Source: Balaenoptera acutorostrata
Lineage: Eukaryota; Chordata; Mammalia; Artiodactyla; Balaenopteridae
Direction of reading: 5' to 3'
NCBI RefSeq assembly: GCF_949987535.1
Contig: NC_080075.1
Coordinates: forward strand, 7,734,606 to 7,798,605
DNA length: 64,000 nucleotides
Of this stretch, positions 49,286 through 61,850 are shown piece after piece. The notes under the pieces were generated by a model, which did no database searches, was not told where the DNA came from, and worked only from the letters and a program-made list of their open reading frames with translations. Every line of letters starts with the position of its first letter. Positions within the stretch are counted from its first letter, which is position 1. The translations under genes were made by a program, and so were the position numbers.

Positions 49286-50993
49286 GCCAAATCTCACATA
49301 GACTGTAGGTCCAAGTGGACTATCTTTTAAATCCATGATTTATCAAAGAATAGAAGAGACGGGGTGAAGAAGGGAGAGAAAAAAGAAGGGAGAGGAGATA
49401 AAGTAATAGGAGGAGAAAGAAAGTAAGAATGAATTCGGGCAATCCGCCAAGCAAAATAACTAACATTTTGCAAGAAAGAAATTCTAAAACAGGTCATAGG
49501 ATGGAAAAAGTCTGTTTCACAGACTCTTTGGCCTGAACATTGGCCAAAAAAAAAAAGGCATCCTATTAACATCTGAATACCAAAGCTCATCCAGGAATGG
49601 AAAGATTTGGAATTTGAAGGTTCTTAGCTTTCAGCTTGGTTAGAATACCCCAATTCTTTATTAATTGCAAGGAGGATTTTGTTTTTTCAGTGAGATGCTT
49701 CGGTAATTCGATATCAAAGAAAGCTAACTAATTTCCGTTTATGTTACTAAGATGTATTTGAAACTTCGCGGGTCGTATTTTGTTTGCTTGCCTTGTGCTG
49801 ACATGCAAAAAACTATCAGATGCCTGATAGGAGGAGAATTTACCTCTGTTTAAAAATCACACAGTTCTGCTGTGAAGCATGAAGATGGATTTTTTTTTTT
49901 AAGTGAAAAAATATTAACTGACAGCTCAAGACAGGTTTTTTCTTTAATCTCTAACCAGACAAATTACTATAAGCAAGAACCCTCTTGCCTTAATCCTGGA
50001 CACGTCACAGATGTGACAGTGTTCTGTAGGAGATGGCTTTTTAACTGTGGATGAGGGAAAATAACCTTTGGAATTTTTAGGATGTTATTACAAGAAAGTT
50101 TACTAGTTTTTGACTTACTAAGCCACAGCTGGAGCCAGCCTTCATCGGGGTAAGAATATTTTCATGCTACTATTATATCGTTCGTATTTCAAGTGTAGGA
50201 TTATTACATTGGGGGGAATATGGCCTTTGAGGCTTGTACTGTCTGTTGAGAATGCAAATGTGAATGTCCTATAAAAAGAGAGAGAAACTGCTTCCGTCTG
50301 TGCCGTAAACTTAAAGACTCCAACAGATGAGGTACTGGGGCTGCTGGAGCAGGAATTGGATCACACCACCATTTTGGATAAAAGAAAATGTTGTATTTCT
50401 CTGGGAGGCATTAAAAGAGCTGGGCTTGCAGCCTCCGTCAAAGCCAAACAATTATGTGTCAGGCTCTCATTTCTGTAGTTGTTGTATTGTTGCTGCTGCT
50501 TAAAAAAAAAAAAGAAAAATCGACAGAAGAGGGCAAGGAATTTTCAGACCAAATTAATTATGAATCTGCTTGATCAGATTTTCTTTCGAATTAATGAAAC
50601 ATGAACCATCATTGCTCTTTCTACCACCTTGTCTCCTCCATTCTGCATCTTACTGTTTCTTTCATAAGGTACAGTGTGTCGTTAGTTCAGAGAAAGAACA
50701 ATGTTATTCTATATGCTTTCCCTTAAAGAGACTTCAAAAAATTTCAGTGTGTCTCCAAAGAGCAGAGATGACCTCCCCCCACCAGCCTGGCTGCCTGTGG
50801 AAATGCACTGAGAAGCCACAGGGAATCATATCAGTCCACCTGTGACAGCCAGGCGAGGAGCAGGTGCTGTTTCAATAGGAAAAATGTCCAAAGGAAATTG
50901 CCAGGTGATATCAACAACAGAGAACCAATCTGTATGGCGACTTCAGTATCCTTTCCAACCAGGTTGCTTTTTCAGTCCCATTTCTTCACTGTG

Positions 50994-51115
50994 TTTCTTA
51001 ACCCGGGTGCACATCAGATCACCTGGGGAGCTTTTAAAAATATTAATAGCTGTGCTCTGCAGAGTCAACGTCTGCCCCCCGTGATTTTGATACACGTCTT
51101 TGGTTGAAAACATAC
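50994..51115 (+). repeat. MER5-like hAT DNA transposon fragment
   Basis: 'gtgcacatcagatcacctgg', 'ggagcttttaaaaatattaa' and 'ccccccgtgattttgataca' follow the MER5 pattern. Confidence 0.6.
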
Positions 51116-51117
51116 TA

Positions 51118-51290
51118 GGAGGTCTCAAACCCAGCTAACCATCAGAATCACTGAGGAGGCTGTAAAATTCAGGTTCCTGGGCTCCCTCCGCCAGAAATTC
51201 TTATTCAGTGTGGCTGGGTTGAGGCCTAGGAATCTGTATTTTTTTAAGTTTCCCAATTAGTGTTGCTGATTAGTCAGATTTGGAAACCCC
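51118..51290 (+). repeat. MER5-like hAT DNA transposon
   Basis: 'aggtctcaaacccagctaac', 'catcagaatcactgaggagg', 'caggttcctgggctccctcc', 'aaattcttattcagtgtggc' and 'cctaggaatctgtatttttt' match the MER5 body in order. It directly follows a related fragment in the same orientation. Confidence 0.75.
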
Positions 51291-51699
51291 CTTTGCCCCA
51301 ACCGAATTACATAAATTTCATTGAGAAAAGCATTTTGGGTTAAAAAGAAAATTAATCATGTGTACAGAGGCTTTGGAGCAGCATCCTACACTTTCATTCT
51401 TTTCACCTTAAATTTTTCCCTAGCTTCGTGCCTCCCTGCTTCTCTCCCATCACGGAAGAAGAAACGCCTGCTCCTTTTCCCCTCTGGTTCCCTGACCTCA
51501 TCTCCTCCCTCCATCCTTCTCCAGGCCTGGCTTGTTCTTTCCTTAGGTACTCTTCCTCCTACAGCATACTCCTATTTTCCCAAAGTAAACAAGATACCCA
51601 CACCCGTCAACCATTGTATCTGCTGAGCTCTCGAGCTCGTTCTCTCTCTCCCAGTCCTTGAACCTCTCGTGGGCCAGGCTTTCTGGCCACCTGTCCACT

Positions 51700-52420
51700 G
51701 CATCTGGTTTCGGGCATCTGTACATGTGGGCCACCATGATCTATTTGTCATCGGGCCAAACCAGTGGCCCTTTCCCAGTCCTTAACTTCCTTGACGCCTT
51801 GGCAGCCTGTGACCTGTCAGTCATGCCCTCTTTGAACCGTCTACTCTTTGTCTGCCATCTGACAGCACTCCCTTGGTTGTTTTGTTTTGTTTTTTTACCA
51901 GGGTTCAATCTTTGGTCTGTTTCGTTTTCTCTGCATCCTCCTCATGGTGAGCTCATCCACTCCTGCAGCTTTCACTCTCATCTCTGTCCAGGAGCCTACC
52001 AAATTGAGATCCCTAAGTGTGATGTCTTCCTTGAGCTCCTAACCAGTCTTTACAGCCAGCCACTGAGGCCTTAGATCCTACATGTTCAGAATCTCACATT
52101 CCTCTCCACCCTCCCCCCAGCTCTTTCTCTTATTCACCTACTTTTTTTAGTGCTGCCTCACAGACTCAAAACCATGGACTTTCTCTCCTTCCTTAGCTCC
52201 AGAGCCCAATCACTTGCTGTATCCTATCACATTCTATTTTTGCAGCCTCTCCTACATAATTCTATTCCTTTACATCTCCATGGCCACACCTTTGTTCAGG
52301 CCTTCCCTGCTTCATTCCCAGCCCTCTATAGAAGCCTGATCTCCCTGTTACCCGTTTCTTCATTCCAACTATATGATTAATGTATCTAGAGTACAGTTCT
52401 GATCATGCCAAAATGTGAGT
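51700..52420 (+). repeat. Probable L2 (CR1-type) coding-region relic
   Basis: A pyrimidine-rich strand with 'ggttcaatctttggtctgtt', 'gtgagctcatccactcctgc', 'agctttcactctcatctctg' and 'acagttctgatcatgcca', resembling the sense strand of L2. Open frames here (for example 51658-52074) are relics of this repeat and have no start or splice context. Confidence 0.45.
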
Positions 52421-54615
52421 GAGCCAGGTATTAGCACACTGACCTAGGAACATAATACATTCCATGATACAGAACTGTATGCTTTAATCCACTAACTAGA
52501 TGATCCCAGGGCTAGAAAAGCAATAAAGGGCAAGAAACATGATTAGTTGCTTGTTGGTTTTAATTTCCAGAATTCAGAGATAGTATAGGAACCAAATTCT
52601 GAAAGTGGAGTGGCTGTCCATGGTGGGATCCACACCTTCTGAGACAAGTACTTCATTTTACCCAATTACAGCCACAGATACGATACTATATATTGATACT
52701 GACCATCTGCCTAGGGCTTTTAGACAGATGTTCAGACATCTGAGGTCTGAACTATAGTGGATGGTTACATTCTTATGTTTCTTTAAACTGCATTCATGGG
52801 CATAAGGGAGGGTATGTTATGTGGGGTACCTGCAAGCCCGTTGCCTGTACAAATAGGGTATTACTAGTACAAGAATGGCTTGAGACCTCAAGGTCATACC
52901 TGAAGTTCAGGAACCACAGGGCTTTATATTTTGGACCCGACCTTCTAAAACTCTATTCTAATCCCAGGTGAACTGTTGCAGTTTTCATAATGGAGAGGAT
53001 AAAGGGACTTAAATGGAGGTAACTTTTCTATACTTCAAAGTGGATACCATTAGGCTGTGATAAGTTATCTATGTGTATGACATTACCTAAAGCAACCCCT
53101 AAGGAATCTATACAAAGCAACATCCTCAAAAACACTATAAATAAATTAAAACAGAGCTCTGAGAAAGGTACTAGTAAGCCATATGAAGGCCAAAAAAAAG
53201 AGGAATAAGAAGCAGAAGGAAAAAAAAAGTATACAATGGATAATATGGCAGACTTATACCCTAATATTATCAATAATTACATTCAACGTAAATGGTCTAA
53301 ATACAGCAACTAAAAGATAGAAATTGGTAGAGTGGATTTTTTTTTAATGACCCAACTATTTACTGTCTACAAGAAACTCACTTCAAACATAATGACATGG
53401 GTAGGTTAAAAGTAAAAATGTCAGAAAATACATCATGCAAAAAGTAATTAAAAAATCAAGAGTGGCTATATTAATATAAAAAAGTAGATTTTACAGCAAA
53501 TAAAATTACTACGGACAAAGAGGGAAATTACATAAAGATAAAAGGATCAACCCAGCAAGAAGATATACCAATCAGAAACGTGTGTGGAGAAACAACAGCA
53601 CTTAAAAATAAATGAATCAAAAACTGATAGACCTGAAAAGATAAATAGACAAATCCACAATTATAGTTAGGGACTTCAAAACCCTACTTTCAGCAATTAA
53701 TAGACTACTAGACAGGAAATCAGCAAGGATATAGATGAACTGAAAATACCATCAAACAGGATCTAATTGATATTAATAGAACACTTAACCCAACAACAGT
53801 AGAATACACATTCTTTTCAATCTCCCATGAAACATTCACCAAGATGAGCCTTATTGTGGGACATAAAACAAACCCTAACAAATTTAAAAGAATTGAAATC
53901 ATATACAGTATGTTCTCTCACCATAACAGAATCAAACTAAAAATCAGTAATGGAAAGATAACAGGAAAATTTCCAAACACTTGGAAATTAAACAGCACAC
54001 TTCTAAATAACCCATAGGTCAAAAAGGAAATTTATAATATACGTAGAAAGAAATGACAACACAGCAAAAAAAAAAAAGAGAGACAGCACAGCATATCAAA
54101 ATTTGTGGGATACAGCTAACAGCACCAAGATGGAAATTTACAGCACTAAATGCTTACATTATACTTGAGTAAAGATCTGAAATCAGTTAGCTAAATCCTA
54201 CTTCAAGAAACTAGAAAAAACAGCAAAATAAAGCCAAGGCAAACAGAAGAAAGGAAATAATACAGCTAAGAGCAGAAATCAGTGAAATCGAAAACATGAA
54301 AACAATAGAGAAATTAATAAACAAAAAGCTGATTCTTTGAAGAAATTAATAAAGTTCTAGCAAAGTTGAAGATAACAAGAGAGAAAACACAAATCAAGAG
54401 TGAATCGAGGGATAACACTATAGACCCTGCAGATGTCAAAAGGATAAGGTAATGCTATGAACAACTGTACACACATAAAGTTGATGACTTATGTGAAATG
54501 GACCAATTCCTTTAAAACAACAAATTACCAAAACTCAGCCAAGTTGAAATACTTAACCTGAATAGCCCTGTAATTATTAAAGAAATTTACTTTGTAGTTT
54601 AAAAGTTCCTTCCCC

Positions 54616-54637
54616 CCCCCCAAAAAAAAAATCTCTA
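54616..54637 (+). repeat. C-run followed directly by A-run
   Basis: About ten C immediately followed by about nine A inside the L1 relic. An expected sequencing and assembly slip site. Confidence 0.9.
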
Positions 54638-54849
54638 GGCACTGATGGTTTCACTGCAGAATTTTACCATATATTTAAAGAAGAATTAACATTAATTTTA
54701 TACAGTCTCTTCCAGAAAAAAAAGGAGGGAACACTTCCCAAATCATATGAGACCATTTTCCTGATGCCAAAACCAGACAAAGACAAAACAAAAAAGAAAA
54801 TAACAGACCAATATCCCCCCATGAACTTAGACATTAAAAAAAAAGTTCA

Positions 54850-55141
54850 GGGCTTCCCTGGTGGCGCAGTGGTTGAGAGTCTGCCTGCTAATGCAGGGGA
54901 CATGGGTTCGAGCCCTGGTCTGGGAAGATCCCACATGCCGCGGAGCAACTGGGCCCGTGAGCCACAACTACTGAGCCTGCGCGTCTGGAGCCTGTGCTCC
55001 ACAACAAGAGAGGCCACGATAGTGAGAGGCCCGCGCACCGTGAAGAAGAGTGGCCCCCGCTCGCCGCAGCTGGAGAGAGCCCTCGCGCAGAAACGAAGAC
55101 CCAACACAGCCAAAAATAAATAAATAAATAAAATTAAAAAA
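54850..55141 (+). mobile_element. CHR-type SINE (young) nested in L1
   Basis: Young-type body with 'tggcgcagtggttgag' and 'gggttcgagccc', AAAT tail then 'att' and poly(A). The duplication is nine A plus 'gttca' at 54836-54849 and 55142-55155. Confidence 0.94.
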
Positions 55142-58100
55142 AAAAAAAAAGTTCAAGAAAGTTCAAGATGAATCTTACAATGTATAAAAAGACCATGACC
55201 ATGACCAAGTGGGATTTATTCCAGGTGTGCAAGGCTGGTTCAGTATTTGAAAATCAACCATTGTAATCTACTATAACAACAGGCTAAAGAAGAAAAGGCA
55301 TATGATCATATCAATTGATGCAGAAAAGGCATTTGACAAAATTTAATACACATGCATTATAAAAACTCTCAGTACACTAGAAATAGAGGGGAACTTCCTC
55401 AACCTTGTAAAGAACATCTGCAAAACACAGCTAACAGCTAACATCATACTTAATAGTGAAAGAGTGGATGCTTTCCCTCTAAGATTGAAAGCAAGATAAG
55501 GATGTTCACTGTCACCAGTCTGATTCAGTGTCGTACTGGAAGTTCTAGCCACTGCAATATGGCAAGAAAAAGAAATATAAGGCATACATATTGGAAAAGA
55601 AGAAATAAAACTGTCTCTAATTGAAGACAACATGCTTGTCTACATAGAAAATCCCAAAGAATCTACCAAATAGAACTAATAAACAAGTTCTGAAGTATTA
55701 TAGGATAGAAGATCAACACACAAAAATCAGTTGGATTTCTATATGCTGACAAGTAGAAACCAAATTTAAAAATTCAATACCATTTACAGTTGCTTCAAAG
55801 AAAATGAAATACTGAGGTGTAAATCTAACAAAACATGTACAGGGGCTGTATGATGAAAATTATAAAATGCTGATGCCTAAATGCCTAAAATGTTCCCATG
55901 AGATATCTACAAATATGTCTCTATCAGCACCATGGGGAAGTCTGTCCTAGCAGAAGAGTGCTAACTCTGATCTATAGTGAGCCTTGGAAATTGCTGGGTA
56001 AATATGTAAAAGATTAAGTGCTTAAATGGATAAAAATTATTGGCAGCATGGATACTGATATAAAAGTTTTCCACTGTCTCAATATCAAAAGCCCAAGAAT
56101 GCCAGATTCCCAAAGTGAGTCAGAGTGCTTGGATTGTTTTGCATGAATGCAGCTAGCCAGGATCAACACCCTTGGAGTAGAGCTTGAGGTAGAATTTCCA
56201 AATCCTACAAACATTATGGTGACAGCCACCCAGCATCCGAACGCTGGGCAGTCCAAGGCATGAGTCACAGGCAGATTCTTGGACAGTCAGCAATGAAGAG
56301 ATGCCCAGCTTGGCCCCAGCACTCCATCGTTAACGGTGTCAGAAGACACGTAGCCATGGGGTGGGGAAATGAGCTAAAACAAAATAATAAGCTGCTAAAA
56401 TAGTAGTCCAAAGGCAAGGAGGAGAGATGCCTGGCTAGAGATTGTTGTTGCTTAGATTAGATGAGTTTTCAAGCTGGAAAGAAGTTTAAAGATTGTCTGG
56501 TTCTTGGAACTTTGGATTAGGTACAGGAACAGCATAGCGCTCTGCCATTGCCCAATCCTGCAGATGATACACACTTGGAATTCTATTTTGAACAGGCTGG
56601 GAATATACAGAGAAGTTTTAGAGAAAAAAAAAAAAAAACCCCAGATATAGAACATTATAGATGAGAGTTTGTGATACAGGCAGTAGATATATTAGCAGCA
56701 TGCAAATTCAGTCAGGTATTTGTTTACTACTGTATTTATGTACTTTAAAAAAATGTTTTTCAAAGCACTTTCGATTCTACTATATCACATTGTCTTCAAC
56801 AACAACTTATAAAGAAGGCAGAATTGGGTTCTTTATTCCCATTATAAAGAAGCCACCGGAAAGTTTATGGCTAAATAGTTAACATCAGAACCAGGAGAAG
56901 TCAGATCCTCGGATCTTCCGGTCCTCAGCTCTGAACACCTGGCAGAGCTGTCAGACCCTGAAAACAGTTACTGGGACCTGGGTCCTTACTAGGACCTATT
57001 TTTCTCTTCTTTTCATCCCAAGGGCCTTTCTTCCAGAAGAGAATGCCTTGCTTATTTAAAACAAAAATAGCCTCTACAGTAGAAGTATGTCCAGAAACCT
57101 AACTTGTCATCTTAGTCACTGCTTTCTTACTACATTTTCTCTGTAGACCTGAAACTTGCATATTTTATTTCTCTGAAAAAAAAAACTCTGAGCTCTTAAC
57201 AGTTGGTCTTTGAGTTGGAAAGTCTTTTTCAAGGTAGAATATCCACAATCCCAAACACACACACACATGCACGCACCACTCCCCACATCCAGGTCAGGAA
57301 TGGGCAGAAGGCCATCTCATACCACAGGCAGGGCCACCTAGCTAAGTAGGTGGCAGGACCCCACATGGCACTGAGAATTCTCAAATCTGCAGGAACCTGA
57401 TCTGAACTCTTGTGAAATGCCCTCTCTCACCAGCTTTCCGTTCCTTCTTCTAAATAGTTTCTGCTTAGGAAGAGCCAGGTGGGCTTTATTTCCTTGGGAT
57501 GGGAAGAAAAGTTGAGTTGAGAGACCTGATGCTTTCAAATCTTCATGGCATGGCAGGGATCTCGGAAGAAATAGATGGTGGAAGAGGAGAACAAAGGTAG
57601 CAGAGAGACTGGCCAGTAATCCCACCAGAACATAGAAATCACATGCTGTGTCATAAGATGTGCAGACTTTTTCTTAGTCCAAGTTCTGGGCTTCCAGAGA
57701 CCGTGTGTCCAGTGCAGAAGAAGGAAGAACAATGGGGAACAGTAATAAGCATGACTTGATTCTCTTTCCCTTGTAGGAAACAAAGTGGAGGTAGATATAA
57801 CTGTGCAGGTTGCTGACACTCTGGATTATTAGACCTTTTCTATGAAATGCAACTAAAAGTTTAAATAACAACAACACAGGATAAACTTGGCTTGAAATTG
57901 CATAGTCTTTGGCTGAGATGCAGTGATTTTAGCTTTCTGCATGTAAACCACCCGAGCCTTGATGCTGTAAGATGATGGGATGCCGGTGGGAGGGCGTTGG
58001 AGGAAAATGAAGGGATATCAATGAAACTTTTTATAGCTCTTCCGAGCAGCCAAGATTTTAGGTGATCATATGTCAAATTGACTTCTCAGGCAATTCATCT

Positions 58101-58924
58101 GAGAATTTAATCTACACCCCTCACCAAAAAAAAAAAATCGGTTTTGTTTGAATGGGTTTGGATGGCTAGCTGCTTTGGGGGCCATCAGTCCGTGAGGAGT
58201 TGGTGCCTCCTTGGGAAAGCTGAGCAAGTATTAGGATGATTCATGTTTAGTAAGTACCCTGTGGGCATGGTTTGGGGTGTCTCCACACACACGAGTAATC
58301 TTTTCACAGATTCTGGAAAGTTCTTTAGCCAGATAAAACGACTCTGTGATGGATCTTTATTTTTGCAGATATTTTATTTCGACTTCTTCATCAGCTCCCT
58401 TATTTTATGGCATTCAAGCGCTTATAAGTGCTCACAAAGTCTCAGGATTAATCATTACAAATGAAATCCCATCTCTTACCAATAAAAAAAAAAGTGAAAA
58501 TGTAGGGCTGTGTTGTTAGTTTGAGAAATCTGTTTATTACAGTTGTTGGAACTAAACATGTTCATTTATAATGAAAAAAAAGTGGGGGCAGAGATAACCC
58601 TACCTACTCCATCCTGTGTAGCTACAGGCAGGCATGTAAAATCAGAGTTTTTACAGGAAAACCCACATCCCAGATTTTCCCTTGCAGTCTCAGGACAGAC
58701 TTCCAGCCTCTCTCAAAAGATCTAGCTGGAGAAGAACATGTTTATGCTCATAGATGCAGGCACCTGGTCTAAATCCCCTCATTGTTGGGAGGCTAATGAA
58801 TTACCTGAGTCAGTTTGTCCAGAGCTGTAAGCATTCAGTCTACGAGGGTCCCACCTGGGAGACTCATCCAACAAAGAGCTGAGGCTGGGACCTGAGCCCC
58901 CCAAGGCCCCACTGGGGAATCTAG

Positions 58925-59230
58925 GGTTGCACTGCCCAGTCCAGGAGCCACCAGGCACAGGCGGCTGTCGAGGTGTGGAGAGTCTGGACCGAGATGGCTG
59001 TTAGTGTAAGATACACACCGGATTTCAAATGCTTCATACCAAGGGGAAAAAAAGTAAAAGGTCTCATTAGTAACTTTTTATTGATTACATGACAATACTT
59101 AGGGTGTATTGGCTCAAATAAAACATATTATTAAAATCACACCATTTCTTTTTACTTTTTTAGCACAACTACTAGAAATCTTTTAATTACCTAGGTGGCT
59201 CGCATGATATTTCTATTAGACAGTGCTGTT
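58925..59230 (-). repeat. hAT-type DNA transposon relic
   Basis: Ends 'gcactgcccagt' and 'attagacagtgctg' are inverted relatives of each other. Inside, 'cacaccggatttcaaatgct', 'taactttttattgattacat', 'ctcaaataaaacatattatt' and 'tggctcgcatgatatttcta' match a widespread nonautonomous DNA transposon that I recognise but do not name. Strand is arbitrary. Confidence 0.55.
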
Positions 59231-59879
59231 GTAGATAGAGAACGGACCGGCACGTGGGGTGGCCAAGGAGGGGACTTACGGAAAACAGTGCAAACAGTTT
59301 CAGAGTGGATGGCTAGGCGTTCCTGTTCTTGCAGGCCCTTGGCTGCCCCACTGGCTTCTTCCCCCCGGCTTCGTGGCATAGCTTCAGTATCCGTCCCGCA
59401 CCAGCCTGCTGGGCCCCCTCCTCGCCCTCTGCCCGTCTCTGGGATTGCCCCACAGTCCAGACACCCTGCCTTCCATGGAGCTGAGCAGTTCCTCTGTCTG
59501 ACCCCTCCCCGGACTCCTCTCCAGGCGATCAGCAAAACTAAGAGTCTTTGGTCAGCAAGACCCATCCTCCTTAGAAGGCTTTCCTTAAAATATCAACCCA
59601 CAGTCTCTCTCCCTCAATTCATAAATTGTGAAAGCTCTGAACACCTGAAGTTTTTAAGAACTCATTTGGTAGAACTGACTGAAAGCGATATATAGCTTTG
59701 ATGCCACTTCCCGTGATTGTCTGTTCATTAGACTGCCCAGGCCCTGCCTGGCGTGGTGTATGGTGTGTGGTGTAGGCATCAGTTTGCCTTCCTAAAATAC
59801 AAAAGTTCTGAATCCCAAAACACATCCAGACCTGAGGGTTTCAGGTAAGGACTGTGGACCTGAAGCAATTTTTCCCTCC

Positions 59880-60060
59880 CTTGAAACCTGGCTTGGCTCT
59901 CCCTGTCTTCCATCAAGTCTACCTTAAAGACCATCTTTCTGAAAGATGGATCTAAGCAGGTCATTGTCCTGCTTTTAGTCCTCTGAAGGATGCCCACAGC
60001 CTCCAGGACCAGGTTCCAGCGCCTTCACAGCTGTCCAGGCTCCTCATCAGCTGGTATTTA
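59880..60060 (+). repeat. Possible L2 relic
   Basis: 'aagcaggtcattgtcctgct', 'ctgaaggatgcccacagcct' and 'ccaggaccaggttccagcgc' resemble the L2 coding strand near its 3' half. Confidence 0.4.
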
Positions 60061-60694
60061 TCACCTGCTACAGGCTTGGTCCTCAGACAGGGACTGAGGG
60101 GATTCACAAGACACTTGAAATACAGTCTCTGACCTCAAAGCAGGGGAGGTGAAGCCCCAGGAACCACGGTGAACAGCAGAGGATTAAGTGCACAGGTGAA
60201 TGAAACTGGCTCCACGTGCAGGCAGAATAAGAGAAGCAAGAGGGCAGAGCAGCCAGCACAGGCTCCCAGGTCCGGGGCGTGCGGAAGAGGCAGGCGGGGC
60301 TGGCCAGGTGCAGGATGGAGGTGAGGGGGTAGCAGAGGGAAGGAAGGGGGTGCGGTTTCCCGGTCCCTCACCTGGATGTCTGTCCTCTCCAGATACTTAA
60401 TGAGGCTTGGCCTGGTGCCTGCCTTTCCAGGAGGCCCAGGGGACACCCTAAGGATGCCGCCTTCTAGAATTAAATGAGTTCCCTGTGTTTTGTCATTTGA
60501 ACTGGTTCCTTAGAGCCACATCACCAGACGTTGAAGTTCATTACTTCCATCCTTGTGTCAGTTAAGAAAGCTGATTGGAGCGTACTGAGCCCAAGTTTAA
60601 TCTGCCGACTAGATTTCCTGCCCTCCCTCACCCCTGGTTTATATGTCAAGTTGCCAGAAGAGTTAGTGGTGGCTCTTTCGTACCCTGCAATTCG

Positions 60695-60985
60695 GTTCCT
60701 ATTTATTGAAGCCCTACTGTATACAGGACTCTGAGCCTACACTGATACAAGCCCTCATATTTATTTTGTGCTGTAAGATTTGCAGAATACTTCTGTCTAC
60801 ATTCTCTTATTCAATTCCCCAATAATCCTTTAAAGTTGAGAGGATATGTACTATTCATTCTCAATTTACATTGAGAAGTGGAGACCTGAAAAGGCTGAAT
60901 AATTTACTCAGGGCCATAGCGCTCGTTAGTGACAAAGTTAGAAGTTAAAAATTAACTCCAGACCCAGCACTTTTTCCCATACAGG
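60695..60985 (+). repeat. MIR-family SINE relic
   Basis: 'ttattgaagccctactgtat', 'attctcttattcaattcccc' and 'gaagtggagacctgaaaagg' with 'tttactcagggccatagcgc' follow MIR order. Diverged, with extra spacing in the left half. Confidence 0.55.
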
Positions 60986-61404
60986 TGTCAGCCACTTCCT
61001 GTTCATGCCGTACATATTGTGAGTACGCGTGTTGGACGTTTGAAGGTCATTGAGCAGGTATGGAGGCCTGCCCACTGCTAGCCCAGAAATGTGACTTTTC
61101 TTATTATTTGCCGAAGCAATGTTGGCAACATTCAGCCTCTTTCCCTAATGCATCTTGACAGTTAGGCTAAAAATCTAAACAATACCCCAGACTTGTGAAG
61201 GAAAGGTTGACCCAACCATGCGAAATGGCAGAATGGAGCCGGGGGGGGGCAGCAAATAAATTATGAGAAGCTGTAGCAGAAACGACCCAGGGTGCGGGCT
61301 CAGTGAAAAGAGCTGCTGTCTTGTAGGGATATGAAAGGGGGATGCAAGGCTTTGGTAGATAAATCCCCGAGATATGAAATTGCAGTATATCTCATAACCA
61401 AGTG

Positions 61405-61850
61405 ACAAACTTTTTTTAATTAGTTTTTATTGGAGTATAGTTGCTTTACAATGTTGTGTTAGCTTCTGCTGTACAGCAAAGTGAATCAGCTATACATATA
61501 CATATATCCCCTCTTTTTTAGATCTCCTTCCCATTTAGGTCACCACAGAGCATTGAATAGAGTTCCCTGTGCTACACAGTAGGTTCTCCTTATCTATTTT
61601 ATACATAGTATCAATAGTGTATATACGTTAGTCCCAGTCTCCCAGTTCGTCCCACCCCCCAACCTTGGCAACCGTAAGTTTGTTTTCTACATCTGTGACT
61701 CTATTTCTGCTTTGCCAGTAAGCGATATTATACAATATTTGTTTTTCTCTTCCTGACTTACTTCACTCAACAGTCTCTAGGTCCATCCACATCTCTGCAA
61801 ATGGCACTATTTCGTTCCTTTTTACGGCTTGATGATGTTTTATTCCTGGG
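61405..61850 (-). mobile_element. Antisense L1 3' end fragment
   Basis: Reversed L1 3' end: 'ttattggagtatagttgctt', 'acaatgttgtgttagcttct', 'tccctgtgctacacagtagg' and 'cttacttcactcaacagtct'. It reaches into the ORF2 end ('aggtccatccacatctctgc'). Same 3' family as the insertions at 145 and 23486. Confidence 0.85.

Larger units (their letters stand above)
53020..55880 (+). mobile_element. Sense L1 ORF2 relic with nested SINE, 3' truncated
   Basis: Endonuclease-start words ('acgtaaatggtctaaataca', 'tactgtctacaagaaactca'), RT words ('gatgccaaaaccagacaaag', 'tgggatttattccaggtgtg') and 'gatgcagaaaaggcatttgac' run in order to about 55880. ORF1 and the 3' end with poly(A) are missing, and stops are frequent. 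The FADD catalytic region is degraded (about 55620, reading E-D-N). Confidence 0.8.

Noticed and set aside
59195..59695. 166-codon plus-strand frame, with a 124-codon frame on the other strand
   Set aside because: Composition-driven frames on both strands beginning at a DNA transposon end. No domain and no AFF-family similarity.
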